Below are positions 8,546 to 17,744 of a DNA stretch of 62,350 bases, piece by piece. The stretch is from JAYZDF01 sp036337945 (GTDB lineage Bacteria; Myxococcota; Kuafuiibacteriia; Kuafuiibacteriales; Kuafuiibacteriaceae): NCBI GenBank assembly GCA_036337945.1, contig JAYZDF010000070.1:1-62350 (forward strand). The letters are read 5' to 3'. The stretch's first letter is position 1. The number at the start of each line of letters is the position of its first letter. A model generated the notes under the pieces. That model saw nothing but the letters and a program-made list of their open reading frames with translations. It was not told the DNA's origin and did no database searches. The position numbers and the translations under genes are program-made.

Positions 8546-10336
8546 GTGACGGACCTGCAAGAAGAAACCACGGTTATCAGCGAGATGCCACCTGACTTGA
8601 ATCGAATGCCCAACTTGGAAATTCGAGCCTCGCACAAGCTGGGAGAAATTCTCATCGCTCAAGGAGCCTGCTCTGAAGAAGAACTAGAAGCTGCACTACA
8701 GGTTCAAATTGAAGACAAGCCGGACCAGCGTATTGGGCAAATCTTGATTGGTCAAAAGGCTGTGGAAGAGCTGCATGTTCTAAAAGCTTTAGCCGCCCAA
8801 TGTGAAATTGAGCTCATTGAGACCGTTCGAATCGATGAGGTCCCAGATGAGCTCATCAAAGACGTACCTATTAGCTTTGCCAAAGCGAATACGGTTTTGC
8901 CCATTGCTCGAGACGATTTTGGTATTACGGCCGTCATCAATGACCCGCTGAACTCTCTCGCGTTGGATGATCTCGGCGTTCTGCTAGGCGACCGGGTGAC
9001 GCCACTTCTCGCAAGCAGCGAAATCATCACCCAGGCGATCAACAAAGTGTACGACCGCGCGACCGGACTCGCTCACGAGGCCGTGCAAGAGCTTCAGAAC
9101 GACGACGATGCTGAAGACGATTTGGACGCCATCGACCTCATCGACGAAGCGACAGGTGATGACGCGCCAATCATCAAATTCGTCAATGCTCTGCTCCGCG
9201 ACGCAGTCAAAGACCGAGTGTCCGATATTCATGTCGAGTGTTTTGAAAAGTCGGTAGTGGTGCGAACTCGAATCGACGGCATTCTCTACAAAAAAGTGGA
9301 GGCTCCAAAGCAGGCTCAAGCGCCAGTTATCGCTCGTATAAAAATCATGGCGGGTCTGAATATTGCCGAAAAGCGACTCCCTCAGGATGGTCGTATTCGA
9401 CGAAAAATCGCCGGTAAAGACATCGACGTTCGTGTGAGTACAGTACCTACCGCGTACGGTGAGCGCGTTGTTATGCGTATCCTTGACCGCTCGTCTGTAC
9501 TTTTATCACTCGAAGACCTTGGTTTTGAAAAGACTCAGTATGAAAACATGACCAATCTTATCGAGAGGCCTCATGGAATCTTACTCGTATCCGGTCCAAC
9601 GGGTTCAGGTAAAACAACGACGCTCTATGCAGCGCTCTCTAAGATCAATACACCCGACATCAACATTCTAACGGTCGAAGACCCGGTCGAATATCAGCTG
9701 CCGGGCATTGGTCAAATGCAGGTACAGAGCAAGATTGACCTCACATTCGCGTCTGGTCTTCGTGCCTTTCTCCGTCAAGATCCTGATGTCATCATGGTGG
9801 GTGAGATTCGTGACAAAGAAACTGCTGAAATCGCGATTCAAGCTTCTCTCACGGGTCACCTTGTGCTTTCAACCGTTCACACCAACGATGCAGCTGGTGC
9901 GACGACACGTCTCGCGGATATGGGCATCGAACCATTCTTGGTCGCTTCTTCGCTCTGCGGGATTCTCGCGCAACGCTTGATTCGTACGTTGTGCAAGCAC
10001 TGCAAGAAACCATATCACCCGACCGCTGAACAAGCCGCAAAGATCAATCTTGAAGTGACTCCAGACATGGTGTTCTACCAGGAAGTCGGTTGCGACAAAT
10101 GTCTAAACACAGGTTATTCTGGCCGTCGCGGAATTTACGAGCTTCTGGTGGTTTCTGACAACGTACGAAGATTAGTTCTTCAAAGCGCAGATGCCGGCGC
10201 AGTCAAGCGTGCTGCGATGGAAGAAGGAATGACGACTCTTCTCGATGATGGTGCGCGCAAGGTTCTTGGGGGAGTGACATCCCCTGAAGAAGTCTTGCGT
10301 GTCGCAGCGGAAGAAGACCAAATTGCTGAGGTTTAA
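8546..10336 (+). CDS. gspE: Type II secretion ATPase GspE
   Basis: The 596-residue cytoplasmic AAA-type ATPase that drives pseudopilus assembly. The N-terminal part (about 30-165) is a MshEN/GspE-N domain that docks on GspL. The ATPase domain has Walker A GPTGSGKTTT near residue 350, a DPDVIMVGEIRD Asp/Walker B region, and a tetracysteine zinc site (CKHC ... CDKC, about 482-520). The start is GTG with AGGAG a few bases before it. It lies 9 bases after gspD and 2 bases before gspF. All motifs needed for activity are visible. Confidence 0.97.
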   Translation: MTDLQEETTVISEMPPDLNRMPNLEIRASHKLGEILIAQGACSEEELEAALQVQIEDKPDQRIGQILIGQKAVEELHVLKALAAQCEIELIETVRIDEVPDELIKDVPISFAKANTVLPIARDDFGITAVINDPLNSLALDDLGVLLGDRVTPLLASSEIITQAINKVYDRATGLAHEAVQELQNDDDAEDDLDAIDLIDEATGDDAPIIKFVNALLRDAVKDRVSDIHVECFEKSVVVRTRIDGILYKKVEAPKQAQAPVIARIKIMAGLNIAEKRLPQDGRIRRKIAGKDIDVRVSTVPTAYGERVVMRILDRSSVLLSLEDLGFEKTQYENMTNLIERPHGILLVSGPTGSGKTTTLYAALSKINTPDINILTVEDPVEYQLPGIGQMQVQSKIDLTFASGLRAFLRQDPDVIMVGEIRDKETAEIAIQASLTGHLVLSTVHTNDAAGATTRLADMGIEPFLVASSLCGILAQRLIRTLCKHCKKPYHPTAEQAAKINLEVTPDMVFYQEVGCDKCLNTGYSGRRGIYELLVVSDNVRRLVLQSADAGAVKRAAMEEGMTTLLDDGARKVLGGVTSPEEVLRVAAEEDQIAEV

Positions 10337-10338
10337 GG

Positions 10339-11598
10339 ATGCCAGTATACGCGTACAAAGGTCTAGACAGTAAAGGCAAAGAGCTCAAAGGCAATCGGGA
10401 CGCCGATTCTCCCAAAAGCCTGAGAGGGATGCTCAAACGCGAAGGAATTCGCATTATTGAGTGCACCGAAGAAACAAAGACAGGGAAAGGCAAATCTTTT
10501 GGTCGCTCCCGAGTTTCTAGTCTTGCACAAACAGAAGTCGACTTCGCCCAGTACTTTGACCGCGTATCTGTCACCGATGTTGCTCTTGCGACTAGACAAC
10601 TTGCGACGCTCTTAAAAAGTGGTATCACACTGATTGAGGCGCTCGAGGCCCTGGTCGACCAAGTCGAATCCAAAAAATTCAAGCTCGCCTGTAGCCAGAT
10701 CAAGGAGCAAGTCAACGAAGGCGCCGCCCTGGCGGATGCCATGGGGGCCCATCCTAAGATCTTTAATAAGCTGTACGTAAATATGATACGCGCTGGCGAA
10801 GCCTCGGGTGCACTCGACAAGGTTCTCAATCGCCTTGCTGACTTTACTGAATATCAGGCCCGACTCAAGTCGAAGATTCAGAGCGCAATGATGTATCCCG
10901 CGATCATGATGGTGATGGGCGGCGTCATTATGCTCGTCATGTTCGTCGTAGTCATTCCGCGAATCACAAAGATCTTCACGCAGGTCAATGCGGAGTTACC
11001 TCTGCAAACGACCGCACTTATCTTCACCGCCGATATCGTCAAGAACTATTGGTACCTGCTGTTCATCCTCGCAGTGCTGACCGTTTGGGGATTCCGAAAA
11101 TGGAAAAGCTCCAAGATTGGCCGACCGATTTGGGACCGATTCACTTTGAGGGCACCAATTTTCGGGACGGTCGTTCGGATGGTGGCCATTGCGAGATTCT
11201 CAAGAACGCTCGCGACCCTTTTGCGCTCAGGCGTACCTGTCCTTACCGCCTTCGATATCACCAAGGAGGTTCTGAATAACACCCGACTCGCTGACGTGGT
11301 CTCCGAAGCGAGAGACGCGATTCGTGAAGGTGAATCAGTCGCCGAGCCACTCAAGAAGTCAGGTGAATTTCCACCGATCGTTGTTCACATGATCGCGACA
11401 GGCGAAAAATCAGGACAACTCGAAGAGATGTTGGAAAACGTAGCTGAGAACTACGACTTCCAGGTCGATCAGAAGGTCGAATCTCTAACAACTCTCATTG
11501 AACCCATAATGATCGTCGCGCTCGGCGTCGGCGTAGCCTACGTGGTCTGGGCAGTGCTGCTTCCTATTTTGCAGCTCTCTCAGCATGTACGCGGCTAG
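10339..11598 (+). CDS. gspF: Type II secretion platform protein GspF
   Basis: A 419-residue polytopic inner-membrane protein. It opens with the typical PVYAYKGLDSKGKE sequence. Two T2SSF four-helix cytoplasmic domains (about 75-195 and 275-400) are each followed by hydrophobic segments (MMYPAIMMVMGGVIMLVM near 190 and PIMIVALGVGVAYVVW near 392). It sits at the centre of the assembly platform and couples GspE to pseudopilin extraction. Length and architecture match the family. Confidence 0.96.
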   Translation: MPVYAYKGLDSKGKELKGNRDADSPKSLRGMLKREGIRIIECTEETKTGKGKSFGRSRVSSLAQTEVDFAQYFDRVSVTDVALATRQLATLLKSGITLIEALEALVDQVESKKFKLACSQIKEQVNEGAALADAMGAHPKIFNKLYVNMIRAGEASGALDKVLNRLADFTEYQARLKSKIQSAMMYPAIMMVMGGVIMLVMFVVVIPRITKIFTQVNAELPLQTTALIFTADIVKNYWYLLFILAVLTVWGFRKWKSSKIGRPIWDRFTLRAPIFGTVVRMVAIARFSRTLATLLRSGVPVLTAFDITKEVLNNTRLADVVSEARDAIREGESVAEPLKKSGEFPPIVVHMIATGEKSGQLEEMLENVAENYDFQVDQKVESLTTLIEPIMIVALGVGVAYVVWAVLLPILQLSQHVRG

Positions 11599-11600
11599 AT

Positions 11601-12056
11601 ATGAAGAAGGAACAACACACTATGAAAACAGAAAATCAAACAACTACGCAAAAGAGACGTCGACCTCGGCGAGGCATGTCAGGTCTTACTTTGATCGAAA
11701 TTCTCGTCGTTGTGACCATCTTGGGAATTATCGCAAGTATCGTTGGTATCCAAGTTGCTGGACAACTCGAAGAGGCACAGGTGGACACAGCGAAGGTTCA
11801 GATCAGTAACATTTCTGACGGTCTTGAGCTTTACCGCGTCAAGTTCAATCGCTATCCAAGCTCAGCCGAAGGCCTCAACGCGCTCACCAACCCGCCCAAA
11901 GGACGAAAACCAATCATGGAGAAGATTCCAAAAGATCCTTGGGACAACGACTATATTTACGTATCTCCAGGCCAACAAAACACTTCGAAGTTTGACCTTC
12001 AGTCGAAGGGCCCTGACGCCGTCGCGGACACCGACGACGACATCACAAACTGGTAG
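11601..12056 (+). CDS. gspG: Major pseudopilin GspG
   Basis: A 151-residue prepilin with a basic leader, cleavage after MSG, and the mature start LTLIEILVVVTILGIIAS containing the conserved Glu5. The C-terminal domain has the GspG signature: YPSSAEGLNAL, PKDPWDNDYIYVSPG and a DTDDDITNW calcium-binding loop. It forms the main shaft of the pseudopilus after processing by a prepilin peptidase, which is not encoded in this window. An in-frame ATG at 11622 with AGAAGG upstream is an alternative start that would shorten only the leader. Confidence 0.96.
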   Translation: MKKEQHTMKTENQTTTQKRRRPRRGMSGLTLIEILVVVTILGIIASIVGIQVAGQLEEAQVDTAKVQISNISDGLELYRVKFNRYPSSAEGLNALTNPPKGRKPIMEKIPKDPWDNDYIYVSPGQQNTSKFDLQSKGPDAVADTDDDITNW

Positions 12057-12070
12057 AAGAGGCTTGTAAC

Positions 12071-12790
12071 TTGGCGCACCGGACGAAAGGTTTCACTTTA
12101 ATAGAGCTGACGATCGCTTTGGCGATCGCCGCTCTTGTTACAAGTGCAGCTCTCACGGGCGTCAATGCCCTCACTGGTGCCAACATCAGATCTGCAGCTG
12201 TGGACCTTAGCGGAGCCATCAAATCAAGCTACGACCGAGCAGTTATGCTCAAACGAACTCAACGAATTGTTATGGATATAGACCAAGGGCTTTGGTGGTT
12301 TGAGTTTAACGAAGACCGATTTGCATTGTCGAGTGCGCGAGCAGAAGGCAGAAAAGGCGACACGATCAAAAAAAAGGATGATTCGATCTTCGATGAGGAT
12401 GACTCCATTTTTGATGACGAAACCGACCCCGAGGTGAAAAAAGCGATGGCTGGCGCGAAATTGGCGAACTTTACTCCCGATGACGAGCTTTCGGGCGACC
12501 GGCAGCCACTTCCAAGTGGGGTATGTTTTTCACGAATTTGGACCGAGCACCAAGAAGAAGCTTTTACAGAGGGCGTTGCTTATCTACACTTTTTTCCCGG
12601 TGGCTGGACAGAGCCCGCTCGCATCGAACTTGTTGATAACGACTGCAAACAAAAAGATGACCCCACCACCGATCGGGAAGGCACCTATAAAACCCTTCGT
12701 GTGTTTCCACTCACGGGTCGAGTGCGTACCTACGATCGAAAACTAGAACTCCCTGATATTCGGGAGCGAGGAGAGGAGGACGACAATTGA
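12071..12790 (+). CDS. gspH: Minor pseudopilin GspH
   Basis: A 239-residue minor pseudopilin starting at a TTG codon. The prepilin motif is KGFTLIELTIALAIAALV with Glu5. GspH joins the tip complex of the pseudopilus. The protein is longer than usual because of an acidic insert near residues 95-130 that contains a tandem repeat, DDSIFDE-DDSIFDD. The repeat is encoded by a diverged 21-base duplication at 12377-12418. The stop overlaps the gspI start (TTGA). Family assignment rests on the motif and on its place between gspG and gspI. Confidence 0.85.
   Translation: MAHRTKGFTLIELTIALAIAALVTSAALTGVNALTGANIRSAAVDLSGAIKSSYDRAVMLKRTQRIVMDIDQGLWWFEFNEDRFALSSARAEGRKGDTIKKKDDSIFDEDDSIFDDETDPEVKKAMAGAKLANFTPDDELSGDRQPLPSGVCFSRIWTEHQEEAFTEGVAYLHFFPGGWTEPARIELVDNDCKQKDDPTTDREGTYKTLRVFPLTGRVRTYDRKLELPDIRERGEEDDN
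12377..12418 (+). repeat. Tandem 21-base duplication inside gspH
   Basis: Two adjacent 21-base units encode DDSIFDE and DDSIFDD. They follow a run of eight A residues, a context prone to slippage. The units have diverged at synonymous positions, so the duplication is not very recent. Confidence 0.75.
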
Positions 12791-13566
12791 GTTCATCATC
12801 AAGACGCGGCTTCACTCTGCTTGAAGTGATGGTTTCAGTCGGAATCCTTGCGGTCTCTTTGACCGCTATCTCAGGAATTACCGGCGGTAGCTACGCCGCT
12901 TCGGAATACTCCCGAGGAGTTACGATTGCCACCCTACTCGCTCGCTCCAAAATGATTGATTTGGAAGAGGAGCTCTGGAAAGACGGTTTTCCAGACGATG
13001 AGAAAGAGTTCGATGGTGAATTCGACAAAGAAGGTCGACCTGATTTTCGATGGAAAGCCATCGTCCGAAAGATTGATGTGGACATTGGGCAACTCATGGG
13101 AAGTCTCCTCGGTGGCGATGTGAGCCAAGAAAATATGGGAGAACACATCCAAGGTTATCTTGGTGCTCTAACCGGCGGTGTACCCGAGGGCATCGACAGC
13201 GGCGCGGCCGAACAGGTGGGCGGCTCCCAAATTGCCGACATGCTCAAAGGACAGCAATTAGATGTACTCTTCAAACAAGTCGGCGAAAACCTAGCCGAAG
13301 CGATTCGTGAGGTTCATCTCGAAATCAAATGGGGTAAGGAGGGCGTCTCCGAGGAGTCGATTAGCTTCGTGCAGTATATCGTCACGACTGGACGCCTCAA
13401 CACGCCAACGAATATACGCTCTATGAACCCGAACGCGCTCGGCCAGCGAAACGCGAATACGCTTTCTCCTCGAGGAGGCCCAACCGGTCTTCCGCCTGGA
13501 AGCCGGATGATTGACTCTCGAATAAGCCCAGGCATCACAGCGCCCGGCACAAAGGGGGTTAAATGA
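12787..13566 (+). CDS. gspI: Minor pseudopilin GspI
   Basis: A 259-residue protein with the prepilin motif RRGFTLLEVMVSVGILAVSL. Usual GspI proteins are about 120-130 residues, so the C-terminal region here is extended by a low-complexity Gly/Asp/Glu part and a Pro/Gly/Arg-rich tail. The start is TTG, overlapping the gspH stop; its own stop overlaps the gspJ ATG. GspI, with J and K, forms the tip that starts pseudopilus assembly. The call relies on the leader motif and gene order; the extended tail is unexplained. Confidence 0.85.
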   Translation: MSSSSRRGFTLLEVMVSVGILAVSLTAISGITGGSYAASEYSRGVTIATLLARSKMIDLEEELWKDGFPDDEKEFDGEFDKEGRPDFRWKAIVRKIDVDIGQLMGSLLGGDVSQENMGEHIQGYLGALTGGVPEGIDSGAAEQVGGSQIADMLKGQQLDVLFKQVGENLAEAIREVHLEIKWGKEGVSEESISFVQYIVTTGRLNTPTNIRSMNPNALGQRNANTLSPRGGPTGLPPGSRMIDSRISPGITAPGTKGVK

Positions 13567-14234
13567 GCAGACCCCACCAGCGCGGCCTCACTCTGATTGA
13601 AATCGCCCTCGCCGTATCAATTCTCGCTTTTATGGGTATTGCAACGGCCGGCACAATTGGGCGTAGCTTCGATGCCTACGAAGCGGTGACGGGCATCGAT
13701 GGCAAGTACCATAACGTTCGGATGGCGATGAATCGAATGGCCAGAGACATCTCTATGGCTTTTATCACGCCGGCACAAAGCGTCAGAGACGAAGATCGGC
13801 AGTGGAAAACAATATTCAAGGGCGGCGACGAGTCTCCCTTTGATGAGCTGACTTTCACGAGCTTTTCGCACCGAATATTACTTCAGGACGCAAAAGAATC
13901 GGATCAATGCGAGATCACATACTTTGGAAAAGCTGACGAAGACGACTCCAGCAAAATCAATCTGATGCGTCGTGAAGATTGGCGGCTAGACGAAGAACCC
14001 GAAAAAGGCGGGCGAGTCTACGTTCTTGCAGAAGATATCAAGGACTTCAAACTGAGATACTTCGACGCCAAAGACGACGATTGGACCGATGAGTGGGATA
14101 CCGAGAAATCTGAATTCCAAGGTCGACTGCCCTCGATCGTCGAGCTCACCATAACGATCGAAGACGACAGCGGCGAAGAAGTAAAATTTGTAACCAAAAC
14201 ACGGGTCTTTATCCCGAACTTGATAAGGCTTTAG
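13563..14234 (+). CDS. gspJ: Minor pseudopilin GspJ
   Basis: A 223-residue minor pseudopilin. The leader is very short (MSRPHQRG), followed by LTLIEIALAVSILAFMGIA with Glu5. The rest matches GspJ-like folds, with VRMAMNRMARDISMAF after the helix and alternating beta strands ending in a KFVTKTRVFIPN strand. The ATG overlaps the gspI stop (ATGA). It is a tip-complex partner of GspI and GspK. Confidence 0.88.
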   Translation: MSRPHQRGLTLIEIALAVSILAFMGIATAGTIGRSFDAYEAVTGIDGKYHNVRMAMNRMARDISMAFITPAQSVRDEDRQWKTIFKGGDESPFDELTFTSFSHRILLQDAKESDQCEITYFGKADEDDSSKINLMRREDWRLDEEPEKGGRVYVLAEDIKDFKLRYFDAKDDDWTDEWDTEKSEFQGRLPSIVELTITIEDDSGEEVKFVTKTRVFIPNLIRL

Positions 14235-14245
14235 GAGTATTTGTA

Positions 14246-15538
14246 ATGCAGCGTATTCCTAAGTGGCTATACACCCCAACGCGAGTGAAGAATTCTCGTA
14301 AAGCGAGAACAATGCGGCAAGCCCACAAGCACAAACGAGGTGGCGCGATCATCATGGTGATGCTTCTAACGATGATACTCGGGGCCATGGCCGCTGACCT
14401 TCATAATAACACCCAGGTCAACTTGAAACTCGCAACCAACGCAAGAGACCGACTCCAAGCGCATTTTCACGCGCGCAGCGCCGTCCAACTCGAACTATTT
14501 TTTCTTCGGTATACGGCGATGTTAGACAAGACCATTGGAAAGTTCATCCCAATTCCTCTCGCGGATATGTCGAGCTTTTTTGTATCTTCGGACACAATGA
14601 AGGGTCTCCTGAAAAGGGATAGCCTTCCTGATGACGACTATTTGTCCGACGGCGAAGAAGAAAAAGAGTTTGGTGACTTCCAAGGCTCTTTTTGGATTGA
14701 TGAAGTCGTCGATGAAAACCGGAAGATAAATATCGGAGGGCGAAACCGGGTCACTATGGCTATTAAGAAGAGCTGTTTGAACCCTATTCACCTCATGCTC
14801 TTTTCCTTAATTCGAGATGAGCGTTATGACATCCTCTTCGAAAACATGGGTGAAACACGGGACCCAGACCGAAATCGGATAGAAATGATCGGGAACATTA
14901 CCGACTTCACCGACACTGACGACGTCAACAATGAAGTATGCACACTCACCGGCATTCAATCCACACCTGGCAGCGGGCCTAGCGAAGAAAATCGCTACCG
15001 GAACCTCCCATATAACGCCGAATACAAGTCTAAAAACGGCCCCATGTTATCGGTGGAAGAACTTCGTTTGGTTCCCGGGGTGAACGACGCATTTATGCGG
15101 CTCTTCGCCAATAACTTCACGGTTTGGACAGACAACCTCAAAATTGATCTGCGACACGTCAACGATCAGCTTCTGATTGGCGCGATTTACGCAATCATGA
15201 ACCGAGGCCCCTTACCGGGGGATGAAGAACGGTTCACGAAATTTTTTGAAGAGCGGAACAAGACACGAATTCTGCCGCCGCCGCTAAATAATTTATCGAA
15301 AGATTCACTGTTGCTCATGATGCGAACAGCAGAACTTATTCCTGATCTGAGCAACGGACGAGAACAACTGTTCTTCGACGCAACGAACGGAATGTTTCAA
15401 TTCACAGACGCAACAAAGGTCTACAAAATTTCTGCCGTCGGACGCGTTGGCGATACGGTTTCCAGAATGACCGTTGTATGGCGCGACCCTTCTAACGGCA
15501 AACAAGCCGGTGATGTTTATTACTGGCGAGAGGATTAA
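14246..15538 (+). CDS. gspK: Minor pseudopilin GspK
   Basis: A 430-residue large minor pseudopilin, the tip subunit. After an unusually long basic leader (about 32 residues) comes KRGGAIIMVMLLTMILGAMA, which lacks the Glu5 found in the other pseudopilins, as is normal for GspK. The globular part contains LSVEELRLVPGVNDAFMRL, the helix-hairpin-helix-like signature of the family. AGGAG lies 8 bases before the ATG. The missing Glu5, the size and the gene order together make the call firm. Confidence 0.93.
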   Translation: MQRIPKWLYTPTRVKNSRKARTMRQAHKHKRGGAIIMVMLLTMILGAMAADLHNNTQVNLKLATNARDRLQAHFHARSAVQLELFFLRYTAMLDKTIGKFIPIPLADMSSFFVSSDTMKGLLKRDSLPDDDYLSDGEEEKEFGDFQGSFWIDEVVDENRKINIGGRNRVTMAIKKSCLNPIHLMLFSLIRDERYDILFENMGETRDPDRNRIEMIGNITDFTDTDDVNNEVCTLTGIQSTPGSGPSEENRYRNLPYNAEYKSKNGPMLSVEELRLVPGVNDAFMRLFANNFTVWTDNLKIDLRHVNDQLLIGAIYAIMNRGPLPGDEERFTKFFEERNKTRILPPPLNNLSKDSLLLMMRTAELIPDLSNGREQLFFDATNGMFQFTDATKVYKISAVGRVGDTVSRMTVVWRDPSNGKQAGDVYYWRED

Positions 15539-15544
15539 CAAGAT

Positions 15545-17185
15545 ATGCCACAACGAATACTAGGACTCGATATTGGCGCATGGTCCATCAAAGGTGTGAT
15601 TGCGGAAGACCGCTTTCGTAGCTTTGAAGTCACCAGCGTCAGCGAAGTCGTGATTGCCTCTGGAGAACCAGAGACCTTGTTAGAGCGGCGCAATGCTGCC
15701 ATCGAGAGCTTGCTCGCACAAGAAACCGAAAAGGTGGATGCGATCGTTTGCACACTTCCAGGCGAAAGAAGTCTCACGCGATTTATTCCCCTTCCCTTCA
15801 CCGATCAGCGCAAAATTGATCAAATCATGGAAGGCGAGCTGGCGGACATGATTCCCTTTGATATCGAAGATGGTGTGTACGACCACGAATTTCTTCGCAA
15901 GACGGAAGACGGAGCATCGGTATCGGTCGGCTGCGTGGTCAAACGTGATTTCATTGGAGACTATATTGAGGGACTTAATGAGGCGGGCGTCGACCCCAAA
16001 CATCTCGGCGTAGACTGTCTGCAATTGTTCAACCTCTATAGTCACTATATCCAGGGAGACGCTTCTAAAGCTGATATGCCTCCGCATGCACCGTCCGAAG
16101 TTGAAACGCCTGAAGGTCTCACGCCAACGAGGCTGGTTGTGGATATCGGCCATCACCGAACGCTGGTGTGCGCCGCGACAGACGACGGGGTGGCATGGAC
16201 TCGAACCATTCGAGCCGGCGGCCTTGATGTTACCCGAGCCATCGCGAAAGCGGCGGGTTGCGATTGGAACGACGCTGAGTATGTCAAACACGATCAAGGC
16301 TTTGTTGCTTCCTCGCGGCATCCAGCCCCTGATGAAGAGTCTCAAGCGATGAGCGCGGCCGTAGAACGCGGCTTATCGGTTCTGGTCCGGGAGCTGCGGC
16401 GAAGTATCCAGGCTATTCGTGCAGAGAAGATGCTGCACATTACGCGAATGGACCTTGTAGGTGGCGGTTCACGAATCCGAAATCTGTCGCATTATCTTGC
16501 GGAACAACTCCGTTTACCGACCGCTCATAGTGTCGCCGTTGAACAAGCGATTGAGCAAGAGACCATAAACTCCGTGGCTCGCCGCCCGGCTTTTGCGGGA
16601 GCTTTGGCCAGTGTGCTCAAGGTCGTTGGTGAAGAGAAGACATCTAAGATTGATCTTCGAATTGGAGACTTTGCTTTTGCTGGACAACTGCAGCACTTGC
16701 GGACTCGCTTACCGGCCATTTTAGTCGCGGCAGCCGTGATTTGCTTTATGATGATACTCAACGGCTGGATGAACTACCAAGGTTTGGTTTCACGCGAGGA
16801 AGCGATCGACAAACAATTCTGCGAAATTACGAAGAAGACAATTGGACGAGAAATTTGCGAGCCCAAACGGGCCTTGTCAGTCATGAAATCACCGACGAGT
16901 GAGCTTGGGAATCTGGCTTTGCCTGCGCGCTCTGCGCTGAATATTGCCGCAGAACTGTCTGACCGTATCCCAAAGAAACTCGAGGTTCATGTCAAAGAGA
17001 TGACCATTGCTCCGAAACGAGCAAAATTGCGTGGAGAGACCTCCTCTCTCGATGCTGTCGATCAACTCGTCGCAGGATACTCAAAGGACCCGTGTTACAG
17101 CAATATTAGAAAAGGTAAGCTCAGAAGAATGGCGAGTGGTTCACGTTTCGAGTTCGTTCTTACTATTCAATTGGAGTGTTCATAA
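15545..17185 (+). CDS. gspL: Type II secretion protein GspL (PilM-like cytoplasmic domain)
   Basis: A 546-residue protein with an N-terminal actin-like PilM/GspL cytoplasmic domain (ILGLDIGAWSIKGV at the start, VVDIGHHRTLVC near 200, DLVGGGSRI near 300), one membrane segment at about residues 388-407 and a small periplasmic domain. GspL anchors GspE to the membrane and binds GspM. It is longer than the enterobacterial protein (about 400 residues) because the cytoplasmic part keeps the full PilM-like fold. The stop overlaps the gspM ATG (TAATG). Confidence 0.92.
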   Translation: MPQRILGLDIGAWSIKGVIAEDRFRSFEVTSVSEVVIASGEPETLLERRNAAIESLLAQETEKVDAIVCTLPGERSLTRFIPLPFTDQRKIDQIMEGELADMIPFDIEDGVYDHEFLRKTEDGASVSVGCVVKRDFIGDYIEGLNEAGVDPKHLGVDCLQLFNLYSHYIQGDASKADMPPHAPSEVETPEGLTPTRLVVDIGHHRTLVCAATDDGVAWTRTIRAGGLDVTRAIAKAAGCDWNDAEYVKHDQGFVASSRHPAPDEESQAMSAAVERGLSVLVRELRRSIQAIRAEKMLHITRMDLVGGGSRIRNLSHYLAEQLRLPTAHSVAVEQAIEQETINSVARRPAFAGALASVLKVVGEEKTSKIDLRIGDFAFAGQLQHLRTRLPAILVAAAVICFMMILNGWMNYQGLVSREEAIDKQFCEITKKTIGREICEPKRALSVMKSPTSELGNLALPARSALNIAAELSDRIPKKLEVHVKEMTIAPKRAKLRGETSSLDAVDQLVAGYSKDPCYSNIRKGKLRRMASGSRFEFVLTIQLECS

Positions 17186-17742
17186 TGAAATCTACCATAG
17201 ACTCCCTCAGCAGCTCATTTGAACGGCTTTCAGGCCGAGAACAGGTCATGACCTTGTTTTTGGTAATCACCGTATTCGTCTTTATCCTCGGCATCAGTAC
17301 CTACTTCGTTGGACGTGATTTTGAACGGCGAACAAAACGAATCGCAGCCAAATCGAAGAAGCTAGGTGAATTACAAGGACTGCGTGCTGATTACCAACGT
17401 CGCCTGTCTGACCAAAACCGCCTGGCAGAGCAAATCAAAAAGAACAACGACACTCGTCTTCTCTCTTACATTGAAAATGTGAGTAAGCAGGCCAACACTG
17501 AAATCCGCAATGCGGCGGAACGCAGCGGACAAAATAACGGTTCGAGCGCACTGAAAGAAGTGGCTGCTGAGGTCAGCGTTCAAAACGTGAGTATCGATCG
17601 GCTGTACGATTTTTTGAAACGGATTGAATCAGGTAACCGGCTCGTCAAAGTGCGAAAGCTTGAGATTAAAACGAGATTTGATAATCCAAAAATGTTGGAT
17701 GCAAAAGTAACGGTGGGCACCTTCAAAGTGTCGGAGAGCTAA
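17185..17742 (+). CDS. gspM: Type II secretion protein GspM
   Basis: A 185-residue protein with a short cytoplasmic start, one membrane segment (about 20-42, VMTLFLVITVFVFILGI), a coiled-coil stretch and a small periplasmic ferredoxin-like domain. It partners GspL. The start is placed at the ATG at 17185, because GGAG at 17173-17176 lies 8 bases upstream. A GTG at 17176 sits within that ribosome binding site and is not a credible start. Confidence 0.88.
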   Translation: MKSTIDSLSSSFERLSGREQVMTLFLVITVFVFILGISTYFVGRDFERRTKRIAAKSKKLGELQGLRADYQRRLSDQNRLAEQIKKNNDTRLLSYIENVSKQANTEIRNAAERSGQNNGSSALKEVAAEVSVQNVSIDRLYDFLKRIESGNRLVKVRKLEIKTRFDNPKMLDAKVTVGTFKVSES

Positions 17743-17744
17743 CC

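Noticed and set aside
10203..10829. A 208-codon minus-strand frame opposite gspE/gspF
   Set aside because: Antisense to two clear conserved genes; no motif and no ribosome site.
15680..16345. A 221-codon minus-strand frame inside gspL
   Set aside because: Shadow of a clearly coding gene; composition shows no family match.
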